From Tidjanibacter sp. (GTDB taxonomy: Bacteria > Bacteroidota > Bacteroidia > Bacteroidales > Rikenellaceae), in contig JAFYRC010000201.1 in assembly GCA_017547065.1 (NCBI GenBank), positions 1-6,871 on the forward strand: a stretch of 6,871 bases of DNA, written 5' to 3'. The notes beneath the pieces are model-generated. The model had not been told where the DNA came from and searched no databases. It saw nothing but the letters and a program-made list of their open reading frames with translations. Made by a program: the position numbers and the translations under genes. The number at the start of each line of letters is the position of its first letter. Positions within the stretch are counted from its first letter, which is position 1. This document shows positions 1 to 5,114 of the stretch, piece after piece.

Positions 1-452
1 CTCACGCCAAGTCGGCTGGTGGGCGATGCGGGGTTATAGAGGTCGGTCTCAACGGTGGAGTACTCGTGGTTGATGCGCAGGCCACACGAAATGCCCCTCA
101 GCATAGCCTGGGGAGCAAACCTGTTCCACTGGCCGAGCGAGTTGAAGGTGATGTAGTCGCTGTAGCTCATAATCTCCTCCCACTCCGAGTCGGAATAGAC
201 GGGGGCGTAGGTGTGAGCCCTCTCGCCATACTCCTCAAATACGAGCCTTGCCTCGGCTAACGAGCTGGCCGTTGCACCATCCGAGTGCTCACGCAGGATG
301 GGGAAGATGCTCCACATGGCGTTGGCTTTGAGTGCCACGATAATCTCCACGCCCGCCTCGCGACGCACACGGTCAATGATGGCCATATTTTTCATCAACT
401 CCGCCTCCTCCAATACATAGCAAGGCGACGGAACGGTGTTGTAATAGTTCAA
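1..452 (-). CDS. nspC: Carboxynorspermidine/carboxyspermidine decarboxylase, 5' part (runs off window)
   Basis: PLP-dependent enzyme that decarboxylates carboxyspermidine (or carboxynorspermidine) to the free polyamine, the last step of the alternative spermidine pathway; cytoplasmic. I translated the minus strand: 150 codons are visible and the remainder, roughly 230 residues by family length, lies beyond base 1. Diagnostic segments are PSPCYVLEEAEL (residues 8-19), the PLP-lysine motif VALKANAMWSIFP (39-51, Lys42), GATASSLAEARL (59-70) and VETDLYNP (134-141) followed by SRLGV, all typical of NspC of the alanine-racemase-like fold III decarboxylases. The start is unusual. The best candidate is TTG at 452-450, seven residues before PSPCYV. 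No in-frame ATG exists upstream before a stop at 608-606. The first in-frame ATG (395-393, residue 20) would remove the conserved PSPCYV segment. The start abuts a heptamer repeat. It lies 248 bp downstream of the dehydrogenase of the same pathway. Identification is strong; the start codon is inferred. Confidence 0.9.
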   Translation of the reverse strand, partial: MNYYNTVPSPCYVLEEAELMKNMAIIDRVRREAGVEIIVALKANAMWSIFPILREHSDGATASSLAEARLVFEEYGERAHTYAPVYSDSEWEEIMSYSDYITFNSLGQWNRFAPQAMLRGISCGLRINHEYSTVETDLYNPASPTSRLGV

Positions 453-480
453 AATTGAGAATTGAGAATTGAGAATTGAA
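453..480. repeat. Heptamer tandem repeat (AATTGAG)x4 next to nspC start
   Basis: Four uninterrupted 7-nt units: AATTGAG at 453-459, 460-466 and 467-473, then AATTGAA at 474-480. The tract touches the putative TTG start of nspC (452), so it would occupy the position of the ribosome-binding region of that mRNA. It is AT-rich and shows no Shine-Dalgarno-like sequence. Confidence 0.9.
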
Positions 481-485
481 AATGA

Positions 486-639
486 ACAGACCCCTCCGCC
501 CTTCGGGCACCTCCCCTGACTCAGTGGAGGTGTTGTTGAATGGAATGGGAAATGTTGGAATGGCCCATTGCCAAGCAAAGCCCGCACAACCACTCCTCTC
601 CTAAGTTAGGGGAGGTGGCTGAAAGCCGGAGGGGTCTGT
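486..639. repeat. Palindromic paired-arm repeat element (REP/MITE-like)
   Basis: Two inverted arms, about 486-533 and 591-639, surround a roughly 57-bp centre. The outer 12 bp (acagacccctcc and its complement) match perfectly, and similarity continues with mismatches through each arm. Each arm also contains two small palindromes of its own: left GCCC-TTC-GGGC (498-508) and CTGA-C-TCAG (516-524); right GGCT-GAA-AGCC (617-627 region) and CTAA-G-TTAG (601-609). No ORF of transposase size is present, so if mobile it would depend on a helper. From memory, CCTCCCCTAACTTAGGGGAGG-type repeats are common between genes of gut bacteria; I could not check this. It splits the two polyamine genes and would be transcribed with them as a strong RNA fold, possibly an attenuator or processing site. 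Confidence 0.8.
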
Positions 640-650
640 CTATTATTTTT

Positions 651-700
651 ACGTTTTACGTTTGTCGTTAGACCTCTGTCGGTCGACGGTTGACGATCGA
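651..700. repeat. Degenerate heptamer repeats 3' of the dehydrogenase gene
   Basis: A run of 7-nt units in register: acgtttt (651-657), acgtttg (658-664), tcgttag (665-671), then tctgtcg (675-681), gtcgacg (682-688), gttgacg (689-695), running into the stop codon at 701-703. The 11-mer GACGGTTGACG (685-695) recurs exactly at 5093-5103, again just 3' of a gene's stop codon. Confidence 0.7.
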
Positions 701-1891
701 CTACAGCTCCAAATCTACGTCGTGCAACTCTACCCAAGGCAGACCCTGAGGACCGAGCTCCGACAAGAATGGATCGGGATCGAACTCCTCAACGTTGTGT
801 ACGCCGGGCATTACCCACAAACCTTTGGCAAACATTGCTGCGCCAAGAGCGGCAGGAACACCGGTGGTGTAGCTCACAGCCTGGGTGCCGGTCTCCTTGT
901 AGGCAGCGGCGTGGTCGCAGTTGTTGTAGATATAGTAGGTCTTCTCCTTACCGTCCTTGATACCCTTGATGCGGCAACCGATCGAGGTCTCGCCGTGGTA
1001 GTTCTCGCCGAGGGTTTTGGGATCGGGAAGAACAGCCTTCAAGAACTGGATGGGCACGATCTCCATTCCGTTGTACATGATGGGGTCGATGCGAGCCATA
1101 CCGATGTCCTGAATAACGCGGAGGTGGGTGAGATACTCCTGACCGAAGGTCATCCAGAAGCGAGCACGCTTGATGGTGGGGTAGTTGATTACAAGGCTCT
1201 CCAACTCCTCGTGGTACAAGAGGTAGCTCTCACGGGGACCGATGTTGGGGTAGTTGAGGGTCTTGTGGATCTCGAGCGAGCCGGTGGTTACCCACTCGCC
1301 GTTCTCCCAGTAGCGACCATTCTGGGTAATCTCGCGGATGTTAATCTCGGGGTTGAAGTTGGTGGCGAAAGCCTTGCCGTGGTTACCTGCGTTGCAGTCC
1401 ACGATGTCGAGGTAGTGGATCTCGTCGAAGTGGTGCTTTGCAGCATAGGCGGTGAAGATTGCCGACACACCGGGGTCGAAGCCACAACCGAGGATAGCGG
1501 TCAGGCCGGCCTTCTCAAACCTCTCACGGTAGGCCCACTGCCACGAGTACTCAAAGTGAGCCTCATCCAGGGGCTCGTAGTTTGCGGTGTCGAGGTAGTT
1601 TACACCACACTCCAAGCAGGCGTCCATGATGGTGAGATCCTGATAGGGGAGTGCTACGTTGATTACGATGTCGGGCTGGAAGGCGCGCATCACACGGCAC
1701 AAATCGGCAACATTGTCGGCATCCACCTGGTCGGTTTTGATGCGGTCGCCACCGATAGCGGCAGCAATCTGATCACATTTGCTTTTTGTACGGCTGGCCA
1801 GCATTACGTCAGTAAATACGGGGTTGGCAGCCACCTTGTGTGCTACAACGGTACCTACACCGCCTGCACCGATAATGAGTACTCTACACAT
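701..1891 (-). CDS. Carboxyspermidine/carboxynorspermidine dehydrogenase (saccharopine dehydrogenase family)
   Basis: Predicted NAD(P)H-dependent enzyme that reduces the Schiff base formed from L-aspartate semialdehyde and putrescine (or 1,3-diaminopropane) to carboxyspermidine (or carboxynorspermidine); cytoplasmic. The 396-residue product starts with a Rossmann dinucleotide-binding loop, VLIIGAGGVGTVVAHK (residues 4-19), followed by SRT (33-35), which fits a basic patch for NADP. Other family-like segments are DIVINVALPYQD (74-85), GVNYLDTANYE (96-106), GCGFDPGVSAIF (135-146) and DCNAGNHGKAFATNF (165-179). Length fits the roughly 400-residue family. It ends in a TAG at 703-701, and nspC for the next step follows 248 bp downstream, which strongly supports the polyamine role over true saccharopine dehydrogenase. 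Start ATG is at 1891; the Rossmann motif begins three residues later, so no earlier start is needed. No Shine-Dalgarno is seen. Whether the natural substrate is putrescine or diaminopropane cannot be told; putrescine is the usual case in Bacteroidales. Confidence 0.9.
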   Translation of the reverse strand: MCRVLIIGAGGVGTVVAHKVAANPVFTDVMLASRTKSKCDQIAAAIGGDRIKTDQVDADNVADLCRVMRAFQPDIVINVALPYQDLTIMDACLECGVNYLDTANYEPLDEAHFEYSWQWAYRERFEKAGLTAILGCGFDPGVSAIFTAYAAKHHFDEIHYLDIVDCNAGNHGKAFATNFNPEINIREITQNGRYWENGEWVTTGSLEIHKTLNYPNIGPRESYLLYHEELESLVINYPTIKRARFWMTFGQEYLTHLRVIQDIGMARIDPIMYNGMEIVPIQFLKAVLPDPKTLGENYHGETSIGCRIKGIKDGKEKTYYIYNNCDHAAAYKETGTQAVSYTTGVPAALGAAMFAKGLWVMPGVHNVEEFDPDPFLSELGPQGLPWVELHDVDLEL

Positions 1892-1968
1892 AGTGAATAG
1901 GTCTGTTTAGTTTGTATTTATGTTTATTTTCGTTTTATATTTTTCGTTGCTACGGAATTTCCAACCTA

Positions 1969-1976
1969 CAAATATA
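1969..1976 (-). promoter_or_regulatory. Bacteroidetes-type promoter -7 box for the polyamine genes
   Basis: Minus-strand TATATTTG matches the Bacteroidetes sigma-ABfr -7 consensus TAnnTTTG. It lies 77 bp upstream of the dehydrogenase ATG, giving a leader of about 70 nt. The expected -33 TTTG about 19-21 nt further upstream is absent; that position falls within the T-rich heptamer repeat at 1988-2015. The only such box I found in the spacers of this window. Confidence 0.6.
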
Positions 1977-1983
1977 GGATATA

Positions 1984-2015
<32 letters not shown>

Positions 2016-2054
2016 TGCAGAAAAGCCCTCCATTTGGTTCTATTGCTTATCCGC

Positions 2055-2094
2055 CTAAAATAAGTGAGCCGACAACCTTGTGGGCTGTCGGCTC
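2055..2094 (-). terminator. Rho-independent terminator of the fimbrillin-like gene
   Basis: Perfect 9-bp stem GAGCCGACA (2066-2074) / TGTCGGCTC (2086-2094) with an 11-nt loop. On the minus strand it is followed by ACTTATTTTA, an imperfect U tract, so it points in the direction of the gene ending at 2154 and lies 60 bp past its stop. No T tract follows on the plus strand. It separates the fimbrillin block from the polyamine genes, which have their own promoter. Confidence 0.8.
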
Positions 2095-2117
2095 GGTCTT
2101 GGGGATATTACTCCGTA

Positions 2118-2162
2118 GTGCTCCGAAGAACCCCTCGGTAGCACCGCAGAGAACTACTCTGC
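2118..2162 (-). other. Two small stem-loops at the 3' end of the fimbrillin-like mRNA
   Basis: GCAGAG (2146-2151) / CTCTGC (2157-2162) encloses the stop codon, and GTGCT-CCGA (2118-2126) / TCGG-t-AGCAC (2135-2144) forms a second stem with one bulge. Both precede the terminator hairpin, making three consecutive hairpins. They could stabilise the 3' end; no specific family recognised. Confidence 0.5.
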
Positions 2163-3746
2163 AATGAGGGTGTTGTTCTGAATTGTGGTGGTGAAGTTGG
2201 CGTTGGTGCAACCCGACAGGTCGAACAGCGACTCAACGCTCGCAGCATTCGAGTAGATGGTGTTACCCTCGAAGGTGAACGACAAGTTTTCGCTACCGCC
2301 TGCGCCTGCGCCATTGATGAGCGACTCACCGCAGTTGGTGAACGTACAGTTGCGGATAACAACGTTGAGTGTACCGTGGTTACCATCGCAAATCATCAAG
2401 GGAAGGCTTGTTGAGCAGTCGAGCACACAGTTCTCGATGGTGAGGCTGTTGAGGGTCTTGATACTGTCGTTGAACCTGATGAAAGACATCTCGGAGTTGT
2501 AGCACGCAATGTTGAGGTCTTTTACAAGGAGGTTAACCTGGCCCGAGTTGGCATGCTTCGACTGAACCAAGCAACCGGTGAAGGAGTCCTTGGGCATGCC
2601 ATTCTCGATGTACCTACCGATGAAGGAGATGTTGGCACCGTCGGTTTTAACCCTCAACTGACAAGTTGCAGTATAGGCAATTGAGCCATCGATGCAATAA
2701 GTTCCTGCGGTGGTAATGTTCTTGGTATTGTTCGCGGTCAGGTCAGTTTCGCTATTCCACAGAGTCATCGTTGCGCTGTCGTAGTTGTCCACGAGGGCTA
2801 CCTCCATTGCGTTGGTGTCGAGGGCCAGGCGCATACCCCAGCTGGTGTTGCCGGAGAAGTCGGTTGCGGTCTTATTGAAGGTCTGGGCGCCCTTGTTGGT
2901 GTAGACCTTCACGGTGAGAGCCTTGCCATTGGTGTCGGCCCAGCGGTTGAACATCAGGCGGGCGGTGAGCTTGCCACCTGCGGCAACGGTACCGTTGCTT
3001 ACACCCACGCCAACGGTTGCGCTACCGCTGTTGAACACGGGGTTGGGGTTGGGGTCGCTACCTGCGGCGAGGAGTTTGTTGGCTTGGAGGGTGTAGGCAC
3101 CGCTCAGGCAGAGGCCCTCCTCGGTGGTCATCTCAATCTTGTTCACCACGATAGCCTCGCCGGTGGGGTTGCTAACCTCAAAGGTCATCAGGCCAAATAC
3201 GTGCTGGAACTTCAAAGGAATGGTAAGGTCGTCCTTGGTACCCTCGAGATACTGGCCGATCATTACGTCGTCGGCGCTCATATCGTTGTACTCGGCAGCG
3301 GCGTTGTAGGACTGCACGGCCGAGAGGGTACCCACGAGGGCAAATTTCTTCTTCGAAGCGTTTGCGGCAGTCATGGGGTAGTAGGCGTGGTAGCGCAGGA
3401 ACTGGCCCTCCACGTTGGTATCCACGGCGTCAAGATCTGCAATAGTGCCCGAGAACTCGCCACTTGCCAGACCATCGCCATAGGAGAGGGTAAACTCATT
3501 CTGGTAGCCTGTACCTACGGCTGCGCCGTTGTACTCACAGAAAACGCCAAGTTTGTCGCCCGTTTTCCACACGAGGCTCTTGCCATCGGCGGAGTTGAGG
3601 GCGGTACGGCCGTCGATGTCGGCGTCATCGGTGGTGGCCACAATGGTCAAGGTTTTGCCCTCAATGGTGGGGGCTACGTTGTCGAAATTGTTGTTGCAAC
3701 CCACCAACATCAGTGCGAGGATTGCGATAGTGCTAAATTTTTTCAT
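2154..3746 (-). CDS. Fimbrillin-like (Mfa/FimB-type) lipoprotein with C-terminal beta-helix-like region
   Basis: A 530-residue exported lipoprotein. MKKFSTIAILALMLVGC is a lipoprotein signal, with the lipobox LVGC giving a lipidated Cys17, followed by NNNFDN. Residues about 45-315 resemble fimbrillin-family (Mfa-like) domains of Bacteroidales: GRTALNSADGKSLVWKTGDKLGVF (split as GRTAL at 46-50 and WKTGDKLGVF at 60-69), RYHAYYP (118-124), and LKFQHVFGLMTFEV (178-191), the family's usual landmark. Residues about 370-530 differ: spaced strands such as LTIENCVLDCS (435-445), NVVIRNCTFTNC (461-472), FTFEGNTIYSN (490-500) and TTIQNNTLIAE (520-530) look like rungs of a parallel beta-helix with conserved Asn/Cys turns. 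Likely a surface or outer-membrane-anchored adhesin or pilus-related protein; ligand unknown. A 46-codon gene ends 27 bp upstream, and a terminator follows. A purine-rich GAGAGAAG precedes the ATG. The role is inferred from family likeness only. Confidence 0.75.
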   Translation of the reverse strand: MKKFSTIAILALMLVGCNNNFDNVAPTIEGKTLTIVATTDDADIDGRTALNSADGKSLVWKTGDKLGVFCEYNGAAVGTGYQNEFTLSYGDGLASGEFSGTIADLDAVDTNVEGQFLRYHAYYPMTAANASKKKFALVGTLSAVQSYNAAAEYNDMSADDVMIGQYLEGTKDDLTIPLKFQHVFGLMTFEVSNPTGEAIVVNKIEMTTEEGLCLSGAYTLQANKLLAAGSDPNPNPVFNSGSATVGVGVSNGTVAAGGKLTARLMFNRWADTNGKALTVKVYTNKGAQTFNKTATDFSGNTSWGMRLALDTNAMEVALVDNYDSATMTLWNSETDLTANNTKNITTAGTYCIDGSIAYTATCQLRVKTDGANISFIGRYIENGMPKDSFTGCLVQSKHANSGQVNLLVKDLNIACYNSEMSFIRFNDSIKTLNSLTIENCVLDCSTSLPLMICDGNHGTLNVVIRNCTFTNCGESLINGAGAGGSENLSFTFEGNTIYSNAASVESLFDLSGCTNANFTTTIQNNTLIAE

Positions 3747-3773
3747 CGTTCTTCTCTCTTGTTGTTGTGTGGA

Positions 3774-3914
3774 TTAGTTCTCTTCCTCCCAGAAAATTAC
3801 ATCGTCAAATTCGGGAGTGGAAATGGCAATGCCCTGCTCTACGGCAAGGTCGTCAATCTGAATTGTGGGGGCGGTATAGGCTCTCTCCCCCAGCTTTACA
3901 TTTGTGTTGTACAT
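3774..3914 (-). CDS. Small acidic protein gene (46 aa) upstream of the fimbrillin-like gene
   Basis: Found by direct translation. ATG at 3914-3912, TAA at 3776-3774, 46 residues. The N-terminal part contains YTAPTIQIDDLAVEQG (residues 13-28), followed by ISTPEFDDV, and the C-terminus is strongly acidic with a Trp (DDVIFWEEEN, 37-46). There is no signal peptide or membrane segment. It sits in a gap otherwise unexplained, on the coding strand, 27 bp before the lipoprotein start and 54 bp after the ROK kinase stop, so it is likely co-transcribed with the lipoprotein. From memory, small Bacteroidales proteins with a 'Y-x-A-P-x-I' start, a 'V-E-x-G' step and an acidic Trp-containing tail often accompany fimbrillin-like genes; I cannot confirm homology here. 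No function is proposed beyond an accessory role for the adjacent exported protein. It could still be a chance ORF, but its position and composition argue against that. Confidence 0.7.
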   Translation of the reverse strand: MYNTNVKLGERAYTAPTIQIDDLAVEQGIAISTPEFDDVIFWEEEN

Positions 3915-3968
3915 TGTGTGAATTAATGGTTGGTTTTATTAATTGGTATAAATCTCTTTCTTACTTTC
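3915..3968. other. Short spacer between ROK kinase and the small gene
   Basis: 54 bp, AT-rich. I see no TAnnTTTG box and no terminator-like hairpin on the minus strand, so read-through from the kinase gene into the small gene and lipoprotein is plausible. Confidence 0.4.
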
Positions 3969-4901
3969 CTACTCTCCGAGGATGAGGCCCGCAGCGCCCA
4001 GTGAACCTGCGTGGTTACCCAGCGTGGCGGCCACAATCTCGGTGTGACCTCCGCACACCTCCATGACGTGGGCTGCGGTGTGGCGACGCACTCCCTCGAA
4101 GTAGAACTCGCCGGCCTCCGAGATACCTCCGCCAACAACCACCTTTTGGGGTGCAAAGATGTTGATGAAGCTGCGGATGCCCTGACCGAGCCACTCCCAG
4201 TGTTCCTCCATGGTGTCGATGGCCTCCTGTTCGCCTGCGTGGTAGCGGCCTACGATGTCGCGACCGTTGGTCTGCTCGGTGTCGATACCCTTGCGCTCGG
4301 CATAGCGACGCACGAGTGCCGAGGTGGAGGCGTAGTGCTCCAAGCATCCCACAGCACCGCAAGCGCACCTCTCGCCATTGGCGATGAGCACAATATGGCC
4401 CAGTTCCATACCCTTACCGTGCCAGCCGCCCTGCAACTTTCCACCGATAAGCACACCACCGCCAATGCCCGTGCCGACGGTCAGGAAGACCACATCTTCG
4501 GCTCCGCGAGCAGCGCCATAGAGGGTTTCGCCGAGGGCCATAAGGTTGGCGTCGTTGCCGAGCAGGGTGGGTAAAGAGGTGTGGGCCGTGAGCCTTGCAC
4601 CCACGTTCACATTCTCCCAGCCCTCGATGTTCTCTGCACCGCCCAGCACTGTCTGTCCGTCGGGCGAGATTACGCCGGGGGTGCCAACTCCGATACCTTT
4701 CACCTCAATGCCGGCACCCTTTGCGAATTTCAAACACTCGTCGGCTGCCCCACAGAGGGCCTCCAACACAGCCTCGGCACCCTCTGTTGCGGGGGTGTCG
4801 GCCATGCCCTCAAAGAGGAACTCCCCCTCGGAGGAAATTAGCGCATATTTGATTGTTGTGCCACCAAGGTCAATGCCTATGGCATAGCGAGTTGTGTTCA
4901 T
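3969..4901 (-). CDS. ROK-family sugar kinase (glucokinase-like)
   Basis: Cytoplasmic ATP-dependent hexokinase of the ROK family, most likely phosphorylating glucose or a related hexose or amino sugar. The 310-residue product has the phosphate-binding loop DLGGTTIK (residues 11-18), GTPG (73-76), NIEGWENV (91-98), catalytic Asp117 in GNDANLMALGE (115-125), the second phosphate loop TVGTGIGGG (141-149), and the ROK zinc site: ELGH (166-169, His169) with CACGAVGCLE (179-188, Cys179, Cys181, Cys186). Length is normal for a stand-alone kinase, and no N-terminal helix-turn-helix precedes the domain, so this is an enzyme rather than a NagC/XylR-type repressor. The start ATG at 4901 fits, with DLGGT ten residues in. 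The mRNA leader region carries 9-nt repeats from 20 bp upstream of the ATG. Substrate specificity cannot be fixed from the sequence: glucokinase is the default label for this group, N-acetylmannosamine or fructose are alternatives. Confidence 0.9.
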   Translation of the reverse strand: MNTTRYAIGIDLGGTTIKYALISSEGEFLFEGMADTPATEGAEAVLEALCGAADECLKFAKGAGIEVKGIGVGTPGVISPDGQTVLGGAENIEGWENVNVGARLTAHTSLPTLLGNDANLMALGETLYGAARGAEDVVFLTVGTGIGGGVLIGGKLQGGWHGKGMELGHIVLIANGERCACGAVGCLEHYASTSALVRRYAERKGIDTEQTNGRDIVGRYHAGEQEAIDTMEEHWEWLGQGIRSFINIFAPQKVVVGGGISEAGEFYFEGVRRHTAAHVMEVCGGHTEIVAATLGNHAGSLGAAGLILGE

Positions 4902-4920
4902 AGCGAATGTTTTGTGTTGT

Positions 4921-4982
4921 CAAAAGAGCCAAAAGAGCCAAAAGGCAGAAAGGGCAGAAAGGGCAGAAAGGGCAGAAAGGGA
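4921..4982. repeat. 9-nt tandem repeat just upstream of the ROK kinase start
   Basis: Seven 9-nt units in register from 4921: caaaagagc twice (4921-4938), a hybrid caaaaggca (4939-4947), gaaagggca three times (4948-4974), and a final gaaagggac. The tract is nearly pure purine on the plus strand (pyrimidine on the mRNA strand) and ends 20 bp upstream of the kinase ATG. The period is a multiple of three, which explains the spurious plus-strand open frame with KSQ and AER repeats. Confidence 0.9.
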
Positions 4983-5030
4983 CCTCCCTGTCATCACGGG
5001 TAACAAAAAAGATACCCGTGAAGAAGGAGG
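4983..5030. other. Strong hairpin with A6/T6 loop in the spacer
   Basis: Perfect 9-bp inverted repeat TCACGGGTA (4994-5002) / TACCCGTGA (5013-5021) with a 10-nt loop containing AAAAAA (minus: TTTTTT). CCTCC (4983-4987) and GGAGG (5026-5030) could pair as an outer clamp. It lies 3' of the phosphoesterase gene and 5' of the kinase gene. No U tract follows on either strand, so a classical terminator is not supported; a leader structure for the kinase mRNA or a protein-binding palindrome are options. Confidence 0.6.
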
Positions 5031-5040
5031 AGAATTTTCA

Positions 5041-5103
5041 ATCGTCGGTTGTCAATCATCGGCTGTCAATCGTCTGTTGACGGTCGTCTGTTGACGGTTG
5101 ACG
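5041..5103. repeat. Degenerate 14-nt (2x7) repeats 3' of the phosphoesterase gene
   Basis: Units in register: atcgtcggttgtca (5041-5054), atcatcggctgtca (5055-5068), atcgtctgttgacg (5069-5082), gtcgtctgttgacg (5083-5096), then a half unit gttgacg (5097-5103). Each 14-mer is two heptamers, TCGTC-type and GTTGACG-type. The array ends 11 bp past the stop codon of the gene at 5115 and shares GACGGTTGACG with 685-695. Confidence 0.8.
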
Positions 5104-5114
5104 GTGGAGAAGAT

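Noticed and set aside
66..260. Plus-strand frame of 64 codons at the left end
   Set aside because: Opposite strand of nspC, where the minus-strand translation matches the family closely.
486..639. Element interpreted as a simple terminator between the polyamine genes
   Set aside because: The arms are about 57 bp apart with no U tract on the minus strand after the structure, and the element looks like a dispersed repeat; a secondary effect on transcription remains possible.
662..1900. Long plus-strand open frame (412 codons) opposite the dehydrogenase gene
   Set aside because: Mirror of a well-supported minus-strand gene; the product has no recognisable domain and the openness follows from codon bias.
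3084..3926. Plus-strand open frame of 280 codons
   Set aside because: Antisense to the lipoprotein and small gene; no motifs.
3969..4901. ROK protein as a transcriptional repressor
   Set aside because: No N-terminal helix-turn-helix; the ATP loop begins at residue 11.
4894..5094. Plus-strand frame encoding KSQ/AER repeats
   Set aside because: Produced by the 9-nt tandem repeat, whose period keeps a frame open; no other support.
5041..5103. Possible CRISPR array
   Set aside because: Units are 14 nt, degenerate and contiguous with no spacers; no cas genes.
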